A stretch of DNA of 64,000 bases from the NCBI GenBank assembly GCA_947095585.1, contig OX352761.1:26317777-26381776 (forward strand), written 5' to 3'. Positions 33,236 to 43,030 of this stretch are shown piece after piece. The position numbers were made by a program, and so were the translations under genes. The notes beneath the pieces were generated by a model. The model worked only from the letters and a program-made list of their open reading frames with translations. It ran no database searches and was not told where the DNA came from. Each line of letters begins with the position of its first letter. The stretch's first letter is position 1. This stretch comes from Nephrocerus scutellatus. Lineage: Eukaryota; Arthropoda; Insecta; Diptera; Pipunculidae.

Positions 33236-34550
33236 TTTCTTATTTATTTGCAAATATCGATAGCATAAAACTTCTCAAATTTTAAAAAATATTTGTTTCT
33301 TTGTTTAATTATTAATCTCTTTTAAATAAATAACAAACGACTGAAAAACGCCGACTGCATAGTAATAGATATTACATCAATTATAAGGAATAATATTTTT
33401 AGTGGTGCCGGATAGGTATAGATTTTGTCATTGCGCATGATTCGGCTTAGAAAATACCAATTTAAACTTGAAGTGATGCGAAAGTTATCTCATCACATAA
33501 AGCGATGCGACTATGGGAATAGGGGGACTGCAAATTTAGAAGTGATAGCGAGTAAAATGGACTTATTTAAATGTAAGTAGAGGTATGTATTTGTGTATTT
33601 ACTCGTATAACATATATTATGTGTATTAATTTTTTTATAGAAAAAATATTAGATAGATCAAACAATTTGAACAATTAGTGGTTTTTATGGAGAAATTTCT
33701 GAGCTAGCAAAGGTTTTTTCCATAGTTCTAAGAAACGTTTATGGAATCGTGAAAACACGTTTGCCATCCAGCTAAATAACTTAGGACCACCATTACGAGA
33801 CGGAGCGGAAATTAGTTTAATTTCTATGTTCTTATGAAAAACTAGTACCCGGCGTTGCCCGTGGCCTCGTGACCCACCTATCGACCCGATTGGACGCCCA
33901 AGAAAAGAAAACACATGTATTTAAGACAAATGGGAAATTATTAATTTTACTAATTCATCTTAACGCCAGCGGATAAACAATGTTTTTTGTTTTTTTATTT
34001 GAAGTAAAAAAGTAAAAATTTTTCGTTGTGTGGTGCCAGAAGCAAGCGTAAAAGCGCAAAAATTAACGGTCGTGAAAAGAGCAAAATTACGAAGTAGAAC
34101 CTACACAACATAACATAAGAAAAAGAAGACGAAACCTACATTTTTCATCCTAGCGCCACCTATCGGGAAAAATTTTGCCAAAGACTTGCCAAATCGGTCC
34201 ATAAATAAGAAAAAAAGCAACCCCATCGTTTTAAAAAAAGGGGAATCGAACGCTAAAATTGTTTGTTTACCTTGTTTTGTTGCATATGTGTTATTCTTGT
34301 GTTAGTATAAAGAGGGGTAAATCTCCCAAAATATATAGATCTCTATTCGCTCTACGGTAGAGTCGTTTTGAAGGGAAAACGAACAACTTGACAGCCAAAA
34401 AAAACTTAGGGTCAGAGTTTGTACGAAAAAAAAATTAACATTAACATCTACAAATTTTTTAACCGAAATGTTGTTTCAAATCAAGTGGTTAAAAAGTTAA
34501 AAATTTGACGTTTTGAAAATAATGCTTGATTTACATGAGAGAGAAAATGA
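33236..34550. other. Non-coding, repeat debris
   Basis: Contains the second half-copy at 33680-33820 and TACCCGGCGTTGCCCGTGGC at 33846, which looks like repeat-derived sequence. Around 34340-34410, ATCTCCCAAAATATATAGATC and AAAACGAACAACTTGACAGC are shared with the foldback element at 49704-50210. No gene. Confidence 0.4.
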
Positions 34551-34559
34551 GCAGGACGG

Positions 34560-35090
34560 CTATTATATAGAAATTGTGGTTAGCAAGACGAGAGAAGTCG
34601 TCTATTTTCACGGTTACCATAATGCTATAGATAATATTTCACCTGCAGATATAAATATAAAGGCTGTGTTCTTTTTTGATGTCGGAGTACTCGGAGAGAT
34701 AATTTAACTTTCAGAATTCAGATCTGTTTTTTTTTCATTCTCCGAGAAATATTTTTTCTCCGAAGTTTTTTTTATGTTCCGATATTTCTCGGATATGATT
34801 TTTTTGCTTTGAAAAAATATACAAAACATTTTAAACAGCTGTAATTGTTTGCTTTTTTAAACCTGAGAGCATTTAGGTAAAAAATAAACCTTTTCTCTGA
34901 TACTAAAAAAACAGATAATTTTTTTGATCTGACAGACCTGATCAGAGAAAAAATTATCGGATTTATCGGATATTTCGTATTTCTCAGATTTCTCCGATAT
35001 CAAAAATAACTATAACATCCTCGTAGTGTCAATCTCTTTTGGCTAACCACAATTTCAATTTAACTGTAGTCAAATTTTTTCACGCACAGC
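34560..35090. repeat. Palindromic MITE-like element
   Basis: Left arm words (AAATTGTGGTTAGC, GATGTCGGAGTACTCGGAGA) recur in reverse complement on the right (GGCTAACCACAATTTC at 35040, TCTCCGATATCAAAAATAAC at 34983). Repeated TCTCCGA/TCGGAGA words fill the interior. Diverged relatives are at 36690-36810 and 40925-41180 (TATAGTTAAATTGAAGTTGT). The ORF at 34513 is incidental. Confidence 0.5.
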
Positions 35091-35209
35091 TCAAATGGAA
35101 ATCAAGCATATAAATTGTTTGCTGTACTCCATTGTATTTTTAAGTCTTACAATGTAGTCTTGAGATGTTTTTTACAATTTAAATAACGGGAAATTTGACA
35201 TAAATTGAA

Positions 35210-35540
35210 AACAGGTGTTATCAGGTCATGAGATTTACTCGATAATCATTGGAATAGGCCGCATCTCAAAAAAATTAAAAGGGCTGTTATTTTTTAATTA
35301 TTATTTATTGCCCAGTTAACGAAGTTTTTGTGCAGAATTTTACGGATTATAAATTTTCCTTTTAAAAAACGTGCAACGTAAACGCAACACAAACGTGAAA
35401 TGGCCGCACTAAGCTAATTTTCCTTAATAAAAGAGGGAAATTTCATTTATTCACTGAAAATAGAGAAATTATAGAGTTTACGTGGGTAACAAAAGTAGTA
35501 AACGTTTTTTTACATCATATTTTGTACCAATAACACAAGA
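35210..35540 (-). repeat. MITE-like repeat, inverted partner of 6840-7200
   Basis: Reverse-complement similarity to 6840-7200 over words such as GGGCTGTTATTTTTTAATTA, CAGAATTTTACGGATTATAA and AACGTGAAATGGCCGCAC. Confidence 0.6.
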
Positions 35541-35628
35541 AAATTTGAAAATGTAAAAATGCATTTGTGAGAAGTTTTTTTAGAGGTTGAAATGAAATTA
35601 TGGAATACAGCAAATAATCACTGTCAAT

Positions 35629-36378
35629 AGTTGTGTTCAACCAGCTGCACTGGACTACTCTAGGCAGAAAAGTGTAACTTTTTTGTGTTCATTGAGAAAA
35701 TATCTGCACTGACTTACACTTATTAGCGTTAATTGAGCTGAACTAGTGTACTCTAGTTCTGAATATTCTGCACAAAAGATAGGTGAAAACTGTCATCATC
35801 AGCTGATTCTTTATTCGATTATATTTTTGTGATTTGTGATTTAAATTTTGAAATTATGCGTAGAATAGAGCTAGAGTTCCATGAATAAAGATGAAGAGGA
35901 GGAAGAGGATTTTGTGCTAAACATACCAACAACGTCGTTCCAGGCACTGGGAACGTATTTCGTCCCATTACAATCGATTTCAGCGCAGGCATTAGAAAAA
36001 GCAGTTTGGCTGGAAAACGATGTAAAACTTCTGATCTCCATATTCAAGGAAGCTTACCCCGATTTAGGCAAAAAAAAATGTGGGAGTATGTCACCGACAA
36101 AATGATTTCGCACGGCAAAAGTTTTTCACCGTGTCAAGTGGAAAATAAATGGAAAAGCCTTGAAAGAGCTTATAACATAAAAATTAAAAAAAAAACAAAC
36201 AAACAAGAAACGATAGGATAATTATTCCTTCCAAAACATGTTTTAATTTTTGTTATTTGTTTTCTTCTTTTTAACATCTGACGTATAAAGTTTTTGCCTG
36301 AACTTGCTCTGACAGTTTTCATGAACCTGCACTGCTCTACACTACTCTACACTGGCATTTTTGTGGTTGAACACAACT
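35629..36378 (+). mobile_element. Harbinger-like element (750 bp) carrying only a Myb/SANT-like ORF
   Basis: The ends are inverted repeats: AGTTGTGTTCAACCA at 35629 and its reverse complement TGGTTGAACACAACT ending at 36378. AAT flanks both sides (35626-35628 and 36379-36381), a 3-bp target duplication as in PIF/Harbinger elements. Sub-terminal CAGTG/CACTG and CTCTAC words also occur at both ends. The interior carries the DNA-binding ORF described at 35881-36221 and no transposase. Confidence 0.75.
35881..36221 (+). pseudogene. Myb/SANT-like DNA-binding protein of a Harbinger-type element, frameshifted
   Basis: The first frame runs from MNKDEEEEEDFVLNIP to KAVWLENDVKLLISIFKEAYPDLG. After the A-run at about 36069-36077 the match continues in another frame as MWEYVTDKMISHGKSFSPCQ and VENKWKSLERAYNIK. 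The W-L...W-E-Y-V...C-x2-K-W-K-L pattern is a Myb/SANT-like domain, as in the accessory proteins that PIF/Harbinger elements encode next to their transposase. The +1 shift in a homopolymer could be a real mutation or a sequencing error. It then ends in a lysine run and stop. Confidence 0.6.
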
Positions 36379-36381
36379 AAT

Positions 36382-37310
36382 GCTACCTTTGACATAACGA
36401 CGCGATTTTGTAGAAAGAAGAAGAAATTTAACTGGTCGCAGAGCTTTAACTTTTTATGCTGTATTTTTAACCATTTGGAAGACAGTTTGAATAAATAACA
36501 GAAATCTTGTAATTTTCCGCGGAGAGCGGTAGGGATAGGGAGTCATTATCTGTTGCTTCGTCATATGCTTGTTTTGATTGCATCATCCCAAAGGAAGTAA
36601 AGTAAAGGAAATAAAAGAGAAAGAGAGAAAGAAATTGACAATTTCAAGAAAGCAGCTAGTTCCAGATAATCAAAAATTATGGGAGTGTTTTTTTATGTCG
36701 GAGTAATAAGTGAGATAATTTTCAAAAATCAGATAAGTGTTTTTTTTTTATTCTCCAAGATAAAATTCATTTCTCTGGGTCGTTTTTTAACGCTCCGATA
36801 ATGTTATGATCTTTACTCAAAAAAATATACGGATTTTTTTTGACACTTTCAATTTAGGTGGAAAATATTAATTTAACAAATCTTTTCTATTTATTTAGAT
36901 CAATGTTACTTTAAAATTGAAACATTAAATTCGCCGGTTTGGATGTATGGGAACAATTTTCGCAGCAAAATTTATTACTTTTTCTTCTAGATCTTTATCG
37001 CAGTCAGCATCCCTGGAACTTTCGTATATCTAACGTTCTAGTATACTAACTAGTACTAGTAAGGCACTAGTATACTAACTACATTATTTTTACTTTCTTT
37101 TACATAGTAAATGAAATTAAAATTTTCGAACTTGGGATTTTTGCCGATTTATTAAAATTAAAATATTAAAATTCCATCAGAACTTCTTTTCAAGAGTTAG
37201 AGGAAAAAATTAAATTTTTTAATGTCAGTTTGTTTAACTCCGCCCGTTGACATGCAAACTCCAAAATGACCATGCAATTTAACTAAGACTACTTATTAGT
37301 TAGTTTAAAC
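36382..37310. other. Non-coding sequence beyond the last mRpS9 exon found
   Basis: By position this should be the sixth mRpS9 intron. It contains relics of the TCTCCGA element (36690-36850), a CTAGTATACTAACTAGTACTAG palindrome-like cluster near 37030-37080 and the start of a PCN-A repeat at 37085-37150. I looked for a C-terminal uS9 exon and did not find one. Confidence 0.4.
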
Positions 37311-37314
37311 CTAC

Positions 37315-38610
37315 CTGTTCTCTACACTGCAAAATATCAAAATATGTAATATCTTGTCCATTAATGAGGATTTTTCCTGTTCCGGGAAGGCGAAGAGTGA
37401 CATCTCCACGTGCTTTCTTACGCAGACATTCTGTAAAACGATAATCGAAACGAATGATAAGTAAAAGTAAAGAACTCCCAAATTAAACTCACCATAAGTA
37501 GTTATAAACTGTCTACCGTTTTCATCAATTTGTGGTTTGGGAATTTCCGTTTGTTTACTTTGATCAAGTAAAGCTTTCATAAATTTATCAATAAATTCCT
37601 TGCGCTTATACGAATATGGCAACTGCACCAAACGGTCCATGGCATTTGTGAAGTTCATATATTCAATATCAGCGATTTTCTCAACTAATTGATTTTCAAG
37701 TTGTTCCTTAGGTAGCCATTGATAACCAGTTAAATCACTAAAGTATAGTGAAAAAAAATCAATTTTTAGTTTAATGGTACCAAAAATATGTACTTTTATT
37801 GTATAACATGCATTTTCTGATTAGTATCCGGTTTGGTACCCTTTCTTATCATTCGCTCTTCCAAGTCGTTGAGTTTGTTCATTTCCTCGACAATGTCCTG
37901 TACGATATTTTATTGAATAGAATTAGAGAACGATCCTATTATACTTACAAAAAGCAACTTAAAAAAATTAGGCTTTCCTGTATAGAACATGCTATGAAAT
38001 GGTCTACCCGTCTCATCAAATTCTGCAGCCTTACGAACGGGAAAAACTTCTTCAGGTTTTTTCATTGCAGGTCGAGCAAGCTTATCGAAAATTCCCGAGG
38101 GAAAAAGGTATGCAATTGCATTCTATTGGATAAAGTACAATTGGATTTTTTGTTGCACTAAGCTATGCCCAGCAACTTACATCAACATCATCTTGGGTAA
38201 ATGTCTCTGGATCTTCGCCCATCATGTTAGCCAAATGCCGCTTACCAACTTCGTACTCCAACTGTTGTTCTTTCATGAATTCGTCGTGTTCCTGAGCGCG
38301 CTGCAGATAGGCTTTCATGGCTTTGCTTACTTTGTGTTTCTTGATGGCGAGTGGAGATGCATTTACAGTCACCTCCGTACTGTAGCAGGGTGACTGATTG
38401 ATTAAAAAAAGGATTTCATATCTCTCATTTAGTACGCAATTAACAACCGATCGAGGTTATGAGCCTTTTCGAAATTTTTCAAAAAAAAATTGTTGCCAAG
38501 ATGACACTTACCACATAAGGAACAGCAACACAGTTGATTTTATTTACATTTAAAAGAAAGTTTCTATTATTTTTAAGTATATTTAAAAGTGCAAAACTTC
38601 GGGCTGCCAT
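37315..38610 (-). CDS. mRpS9: Mitochondrial ribosomal protein S9 (uS9m), exons 1-6, 3' part missing
   Basis: Component of the mitoribosomal small subunit. Minus-strand exons are 38610-38512, 38393-38181, 38122-37949, 37897-37812, 37737-37493 and 37430-37315, giving 311 codons with phases that all agree. Exon 1 ([20 protein letters not shown]) looks like a mitochondrial presequence. The central [40 protein letters not shown] and [20 protein letters not shown] are strongly conserved in mRpS9. Exon 6 starts the uS9 domain ([20 protein letters not shown], then REQ) and stops at a donor GTAGGT. The final ~85-90 residues with the GGG and RKKPG/WKKR motifs are not found below 37315 in this window. 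Intron 4 fits only a GC-AG splice. Either a TE-swollen last intron or a truncated gene. Confidence 0.85.
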
Positions 38611-38938
38611 CGTAATGACGAGTTTCTTTGGTTTTTATTTTTATAAGTATTAAATATATTTTGACGTACCAAACACTTTGAATTTTTTTAGGTATGTTCC
38701 CCTACATTTTGTATTAAAGCCGCGTTCGATTAGACTGAATTAACAAATTAGTAGATATATCGGAAAAACAATAGTGTATTGTAGTGCACGAAACTAGGTA
38801 ACGGAAGTAAGTAAAAGGTCTTCTGCATGGTATATGTACAAAAATGCGTGAACCCCTTGACCAGTGACCAGAACGCAATTTTTGTACAAGATTCGTTCTC
38901 TATAGTTACAATACTCCAATGAAAGAAAACAACAAAAA
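38611..38938. other. Presumed mRpS9 promoter region
   Basis: Directly upstream of the mRpS9 start codon. No clear TATA box. No other gene seen. Confidence 0.35.
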
Positions 38939-38940
38939 TA

Positions 38941-39086
38941 GCTGTATTTTATTTGAATTCGAATTTGGAATTACAACAACAATTGCACTGTCGAATTCCT
39001 TCTTTGGAATTTGTAAACCTGCTGTCTGGCTGGTTTGGCTGGTTTTGACATTCGAATTCGTATTCGGATTCCAAATAAAATACAGC
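38941..39086 (+). repeat. 146-bp MITE with TA target duplication
   Basis: Ends are GCTGTATTTTATTTG and its reverse complement with GGATTCCAAATAAAATACAG, and TA flanks both sides (38939-38940 and 39087-39088). The interior AATTCCTTCTTTGGAATTTG and GCTGGTTTTGACATTCGAAT recur in the copy at 50263-50399. Confidence 0.82.
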
Positions 39087-39088
39087 TA

Positions 39089-40780
39089 ATGGCCCGTATT
39101 CCAGGAATTTAAATTTTTATGTTATTTTCTTATGTTTTAATTTTTAAAAAGGAGGTAACATAAATATAGTTTTTATTTTTTATGCAATTTTGTGTAATTT
39201 ACACTAATTAAATTTTAGAAAAAGTTACACGCCAACCCAAAACAACGCGCGAGCAATACGATATATATGTATCATTTCTTTAGAATCATTCAGAGTTCTG
39301 GATAATTAATTAATTCCCGTAATCTGCAACCCAAATTATAACAATTTTCATATTCTGAATTTGCTGACGACAGATAAACCTCATCCATGATATCTATTAT
39401 ATTATTTTCGGGGTTTAATTCGTCTTCGGGTAAATCACTGTCCTCTGAGACTTCATCTGCATCCATTTCCTCGCCAGAATCGAATAATCCAAACATAAAT
39501 ACATCACAAACACTGTATATATAATTTTACATGCAGCCGTTTGGTGGTAATGTAACGTACGATGCCGTAGTAGGCATCGGAATTCGGAACCTCGATTTTA
39601 CGAGACCAAAACATTTCTCGACAATGTTGCTCGCCCTTATAAATTTCTCGTTGTATCGAAATTCCCTGCTTCCACTTACCGGAATATTGAAAGGAACAAG
39701 CAACCAAGGTTCCAAAGGAAATCCGGAATCACCTAATAGAATATTTGTTTGGTTAGAAATATTTGAGAAATTATCCACAAAATATTTCCGTAGTTGCGAT
39801 GTCATCAAGTTTGCGGAGTCGTGTACCGAACCTGGAAACCGCGCATTTGCATAATTAATACGCATTTTTGAATCGCAACAAGCAAATACATTTATACTGT
39901 TGAATCCTTTTCTGTTGCGAAATAAATTCCCACGAAAAAATTCGTCATCCTCAGGTGGTGCAATTATTGCAAAGTGGCGTCCATCAATCGCGTCAAGCAC
40001 TCCGCCCATTTCAAATGTTCTTGCAAAGCCCAATTTAGTTCCCACTTGACGAAGAACATCTTGTGGGAACTTTATGACATCATCTAATAAATAAGTACAT
40101 ATTAGAGTTGTGACTTCTTTTATACAACGGGATGTGCTTGGCTACGATACGGCTAGAATATGGCAACTTCCGGCTGCTACCTGATATGACCCATGACCAT
40201 AGAAATGTAGAGCACACAGTAATTTAATTCTGAAGGGGATTGTTGATTTCCATGACATTAGCTCCAACTTTAGTATTACAAATTCCACTGTTTTCTCATT
40301 AAGCCTAAACATACGGATCCTAAGGACCATAAGGATCCCTACAATCCATAAGGATCGCATCTCGGAGCATCCGTAGATTGGCGCGGTGTTGAATTTTTAT
40401 GATGAAAACTTTATCATTCTAAATAAATCAGGAATGCATTTTTGTACCTGGCACGTCTTTCGTTTCGTTCTCTTGTATATCGTAGAATGTATGGCATTTT
40501 CTAATTTTGGCGACTTATTTTAATTATTTGCCTATTTTAAAAAAATGTTACAAAACAATTTGTCCCTATCACAGAATTTGACATATTCGATTCAGTTTTT
40601 GTGTATAACATTTCATAAAAGCACCTTATTTATGACTTTTATGTTATATCAAAATAACATAGAAAATAACATTAAATAATAAAATTGAAATTGACCGGAA
40701 TACCAAAATAGCATTTTTCATTTTATATAACATAATAACATGATAACATGATAAAATGTTGTCGCCGGAATAGGCTTTTC
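39089..40780 (-). mobile_element. Harbinger-type DNA transposon, approximate bounds
   Basis: A broken PIF/Harbinger transposase sits between short, imperfect inverted ends: GGCCCGTATTCCAGG at 39091 and GCCGGAATAGGC (reverse complement GCCTATTCCGGC) ending near 40778. Both subterminal zones are rich in ATGTTAT/ATAACAT words. No clean target duplication was seen, so the edges are provisional. The left edge directly abuts the TA duplication of the MITE at 38941-39086. Confidence 0.5.
39290..40360 (-). pseudogene. PIF/Harbinger (HARBI1-like) transposase, frameshifted
   Basis: Nuclease of the Harbinger superfamily. The N-terminal part (about 40360-40170) reads RMFRLNEKTVEFVILKLELM and IKLLCALHFYGHGSYQVAAG. 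A frame change and stop follow, then SRCIKEVTT. The core ORF 40045-39527 has the catalytic triad: Asp in GVLDAIDGRHFAII, Asp in NARFPGSVHDSANLM and Glu in ASNIVEKCFGLVKSRFR. A further shift at about 39590 is needed to continue CLLRHRTLHYHQTAACK, and the C-terminus ends at 39290 with an acidic stretch (EEMDADEVSEDSDLPEDELN) and GCRLRELINYPEL. Catalytic residues persist, but at least two frameshifts make it a pseudogene. The Myb-like partner is not next to it. Confidence 0.82.
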
Positions 40781-41825
40781 ACTTTCCGACTCGCATTTTG
40801 CGACCAAAATCGGCCTTCGGGATTCTGACCACTTCCAAAATATGAAGAAACTTTACTCATTATGGCATAAAACCCCTATGCGATGTATAATACAAAATTT
40901 ACATTTGAGGATTTCGAGACAAAGTGAGCGGGCCGACTATAGTTAAATTGAAGTTGTGGTTATCCAGAAGAGATTGACACTACACGAATGATATAGTTAT
41001 TTTATGTAACATGGGAAATGTAATCTATATCATTATGGTAACATTGAAAAATATACTACGTCCTGCTAATTTTTTCTCGCACGCCACAAATGTAAATAAA
41101 GCGTAATGCAAAATTTTACATTTAAGACGTGCGAGACAAAGTGAGTGGGCTGACTATAGTTAAATTGAAGTTGTGCTTAGCCAGAAGATTTAAAATTTAC
41201 ATTTGAAATGTGTGTTTTTTTTTCGTTTTCTTTACAATGTAGTCATTCAGGTAGTTAACAAGATAGTTACATAAAAAAATGACTACGTAGTTTTTGACGT
41301 GGTTTATTGCGTTATAACTGCTTAACAACTATGGTTAGACCATTAATTATGAGCTGTGTCCAACGTAAATGTGGCTTTCGTTTAATAGAATAAATTACAC
41401 TGATTGCAAAAATACTTCACTAATCTTCCCAAAAACTATGCAATAGTTTTATTCGTTTTATTTTGAAAATTACACTAACTGCAGTTGCAGAGTAAAAATT
41501 TTTACCGTAGGTTTGTTGTTTGTTTGTTTGTCCTTCCTACATACATCAAGAAAAAACTGTCATTGTGCTGTAATTTTGACTTTTGATTTCTGATTAGTTT
41601 TAATTTTTCATTGAGTTTATTTTAATAACTTTACACAAAAATATTATTTTTTAAACATATTCAATTAGTTATACAACTTTAAAATAAAAACTTTTGTCAT
41701 ATTGGAATTTTTGCACTTTTTCTATCAAAAGAAAGCCACATAACTAATTTACTTGTGAATGTTGTATTTTGGCATAAGGCATTTTGACAGTTTCTACCAG
41801 ACAACAATTTTGTGGTTTTATGCTT
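40780..41825. other. Repeat debris, no gene
   Basis: ACTATAGTTAAATTGAAGTTGTG occurs at about 40937 and 41154 with GCGAGACAAAGTGAGTGG/GAGACAAAGTGAGCGGG just before it, a local direct repeat of the element related to 34560-35090. The rest is AT-rich. Confidence 0.45.
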
Positions 41826-41827
41826 TA

Positions 41828-41910
41828 CCGTACTTTTTTGTGTGCTTGGTCTCTCTGAAATATTTTATGTCAATTTTCTCTTATACTTATTTTTACTACA
41901 AAAAGTACGG
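41828..41910 (+). repeat. 83-bp palindrome-ended micro-MITE, copy 1
   Basis: Starts CCGTACTTTTTTGTG and ends ACTACAAAAAGTACGG, inverted repeats of each other. The interior GCTTGGTCTCTCTGAAATAT is nearly identical to that at 42108-42190. Similarity continues into GAACATACCTTATATA beyond the end. Confidence 0.75.
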
Positions 41911-42107
41911 GAACATACCTTATATATAGACTAGAAATAGTCAAGCGTAATTATTGCTATGTGGAAAAGAGAAGGGCTCAAAAAATACAGGGCCGGTATT
42001 TAGAATTTTATTTCGTATTGAAATGTAGTTTGCTGCTTTATATAAAACCAAATTTTAAATTTAATTTTTTTAGTTGTAAATATTTATTTTTCGAGAAAAT
42101 ATTTTGT

Positions 42108-42190
42108 TGTACTTTTTTGTGTGCTTGGTCTCTCTGAGAAATTTTATGTCAATTTTCTCTTATACTAATTTTTACTACAAAAAGTACGGG
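42108..42190 (+). repeat. 83-bp palindrome-ended micro-MITE, copy 2
   Basis: Direct repeat of 41828-41910, 280 bp downstream. The left end is slightly degraded (TTGTACTTTTTTGTG). Confidence 0.75.
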
Positions 42191-42209
42191 AACATACCTT
42201 ATATAGTTT

Positions 42210-43030
42210 TGTGTTACTAAATCAAAAACTTACCCATCAAAATAAATTGTACTAAATTTTATGCCACTTTTGTTTGAGCATTTTTCCACTAAAGACTTTA
42301 TTTTTCACTAATATTTTAATTTAATTTAAAATCTAAATTAATTTAAAGAAAAACCAACCATGGACATTTTCATATACCTGTCCTGTTCCAAGTGATTCCA
42401 CATGAAACAGAAGATTTTATATGGGAAACACAATTATTTCTGGTCTATATCTTTAAATTTAAAGTCTTTGAACATTCCGAACTATCTGTCAGCTCAGCAA
42501 TAAAACAAATAAACAAATAAAAGAAAATGAGGACAATCAAACCTACCTCGGCAGATTTAGTCAAAAACTGTCGTTTTTTATAAAATTCTGGCGCAGATTG
42601 TTTTTTTTTTTGCTGTTAAGTTATTTGAATTTGGCACGTGGCGCAATAAGTCATTCGATTTCTGTTCTCAGAAAGCACTGACTTTTCCGTATTTATCCAT
42701 TTTTCTAGCAATAAAAATATATAGTAAATAGTATATACTTTGAAGAAACAGTTTTGTGAAATGGAAGAAGAAAACAAAAAACAGAAAATTACGTTTCAAA
42801 TTCTTGCATTATTCAACCCCCCCACCCCTTTCCCATTGAACAACCATTGAAAACCGCCATCTTGTTTGGAATGTAGAAAATTTACATTGTCGGTTACAAA
42901 ACTTTTTATGAATAAATACTATTTTTAGTTGATGCCTTTATAGATTAAATAATAAAAAATACTAAAATATAACAATAAATACTATTTTTTGGTGGTGCCA
43001 TTAAAATTTAAAACACAACCAACTTCTCAA
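42210..43030. other. Non-coding, nothing supported
   Basis: AT-rich with scattered repeat words (GGTTACAAAACTTT at 42893, TCTGGCGCAGATTG at 42587, the latter shared with 50000). No gene. Confidence 0.4.

Noticed and set aside
34513..34707. 64-codon ORF
   Set aside because: Falls inside a palindromic MITE-like element; no recognisable protein.
37799..38161. 120-codon plus-strand ORF
   Set aside because: Antisense to mRpS9 exons 3-4 and their introns.
41828..42207. LTRs of a retrotransposon
   Set aside because: Direct repeats only about 83-100 bp long with palindromic ends and no primer-binding site or gag/pol between them.
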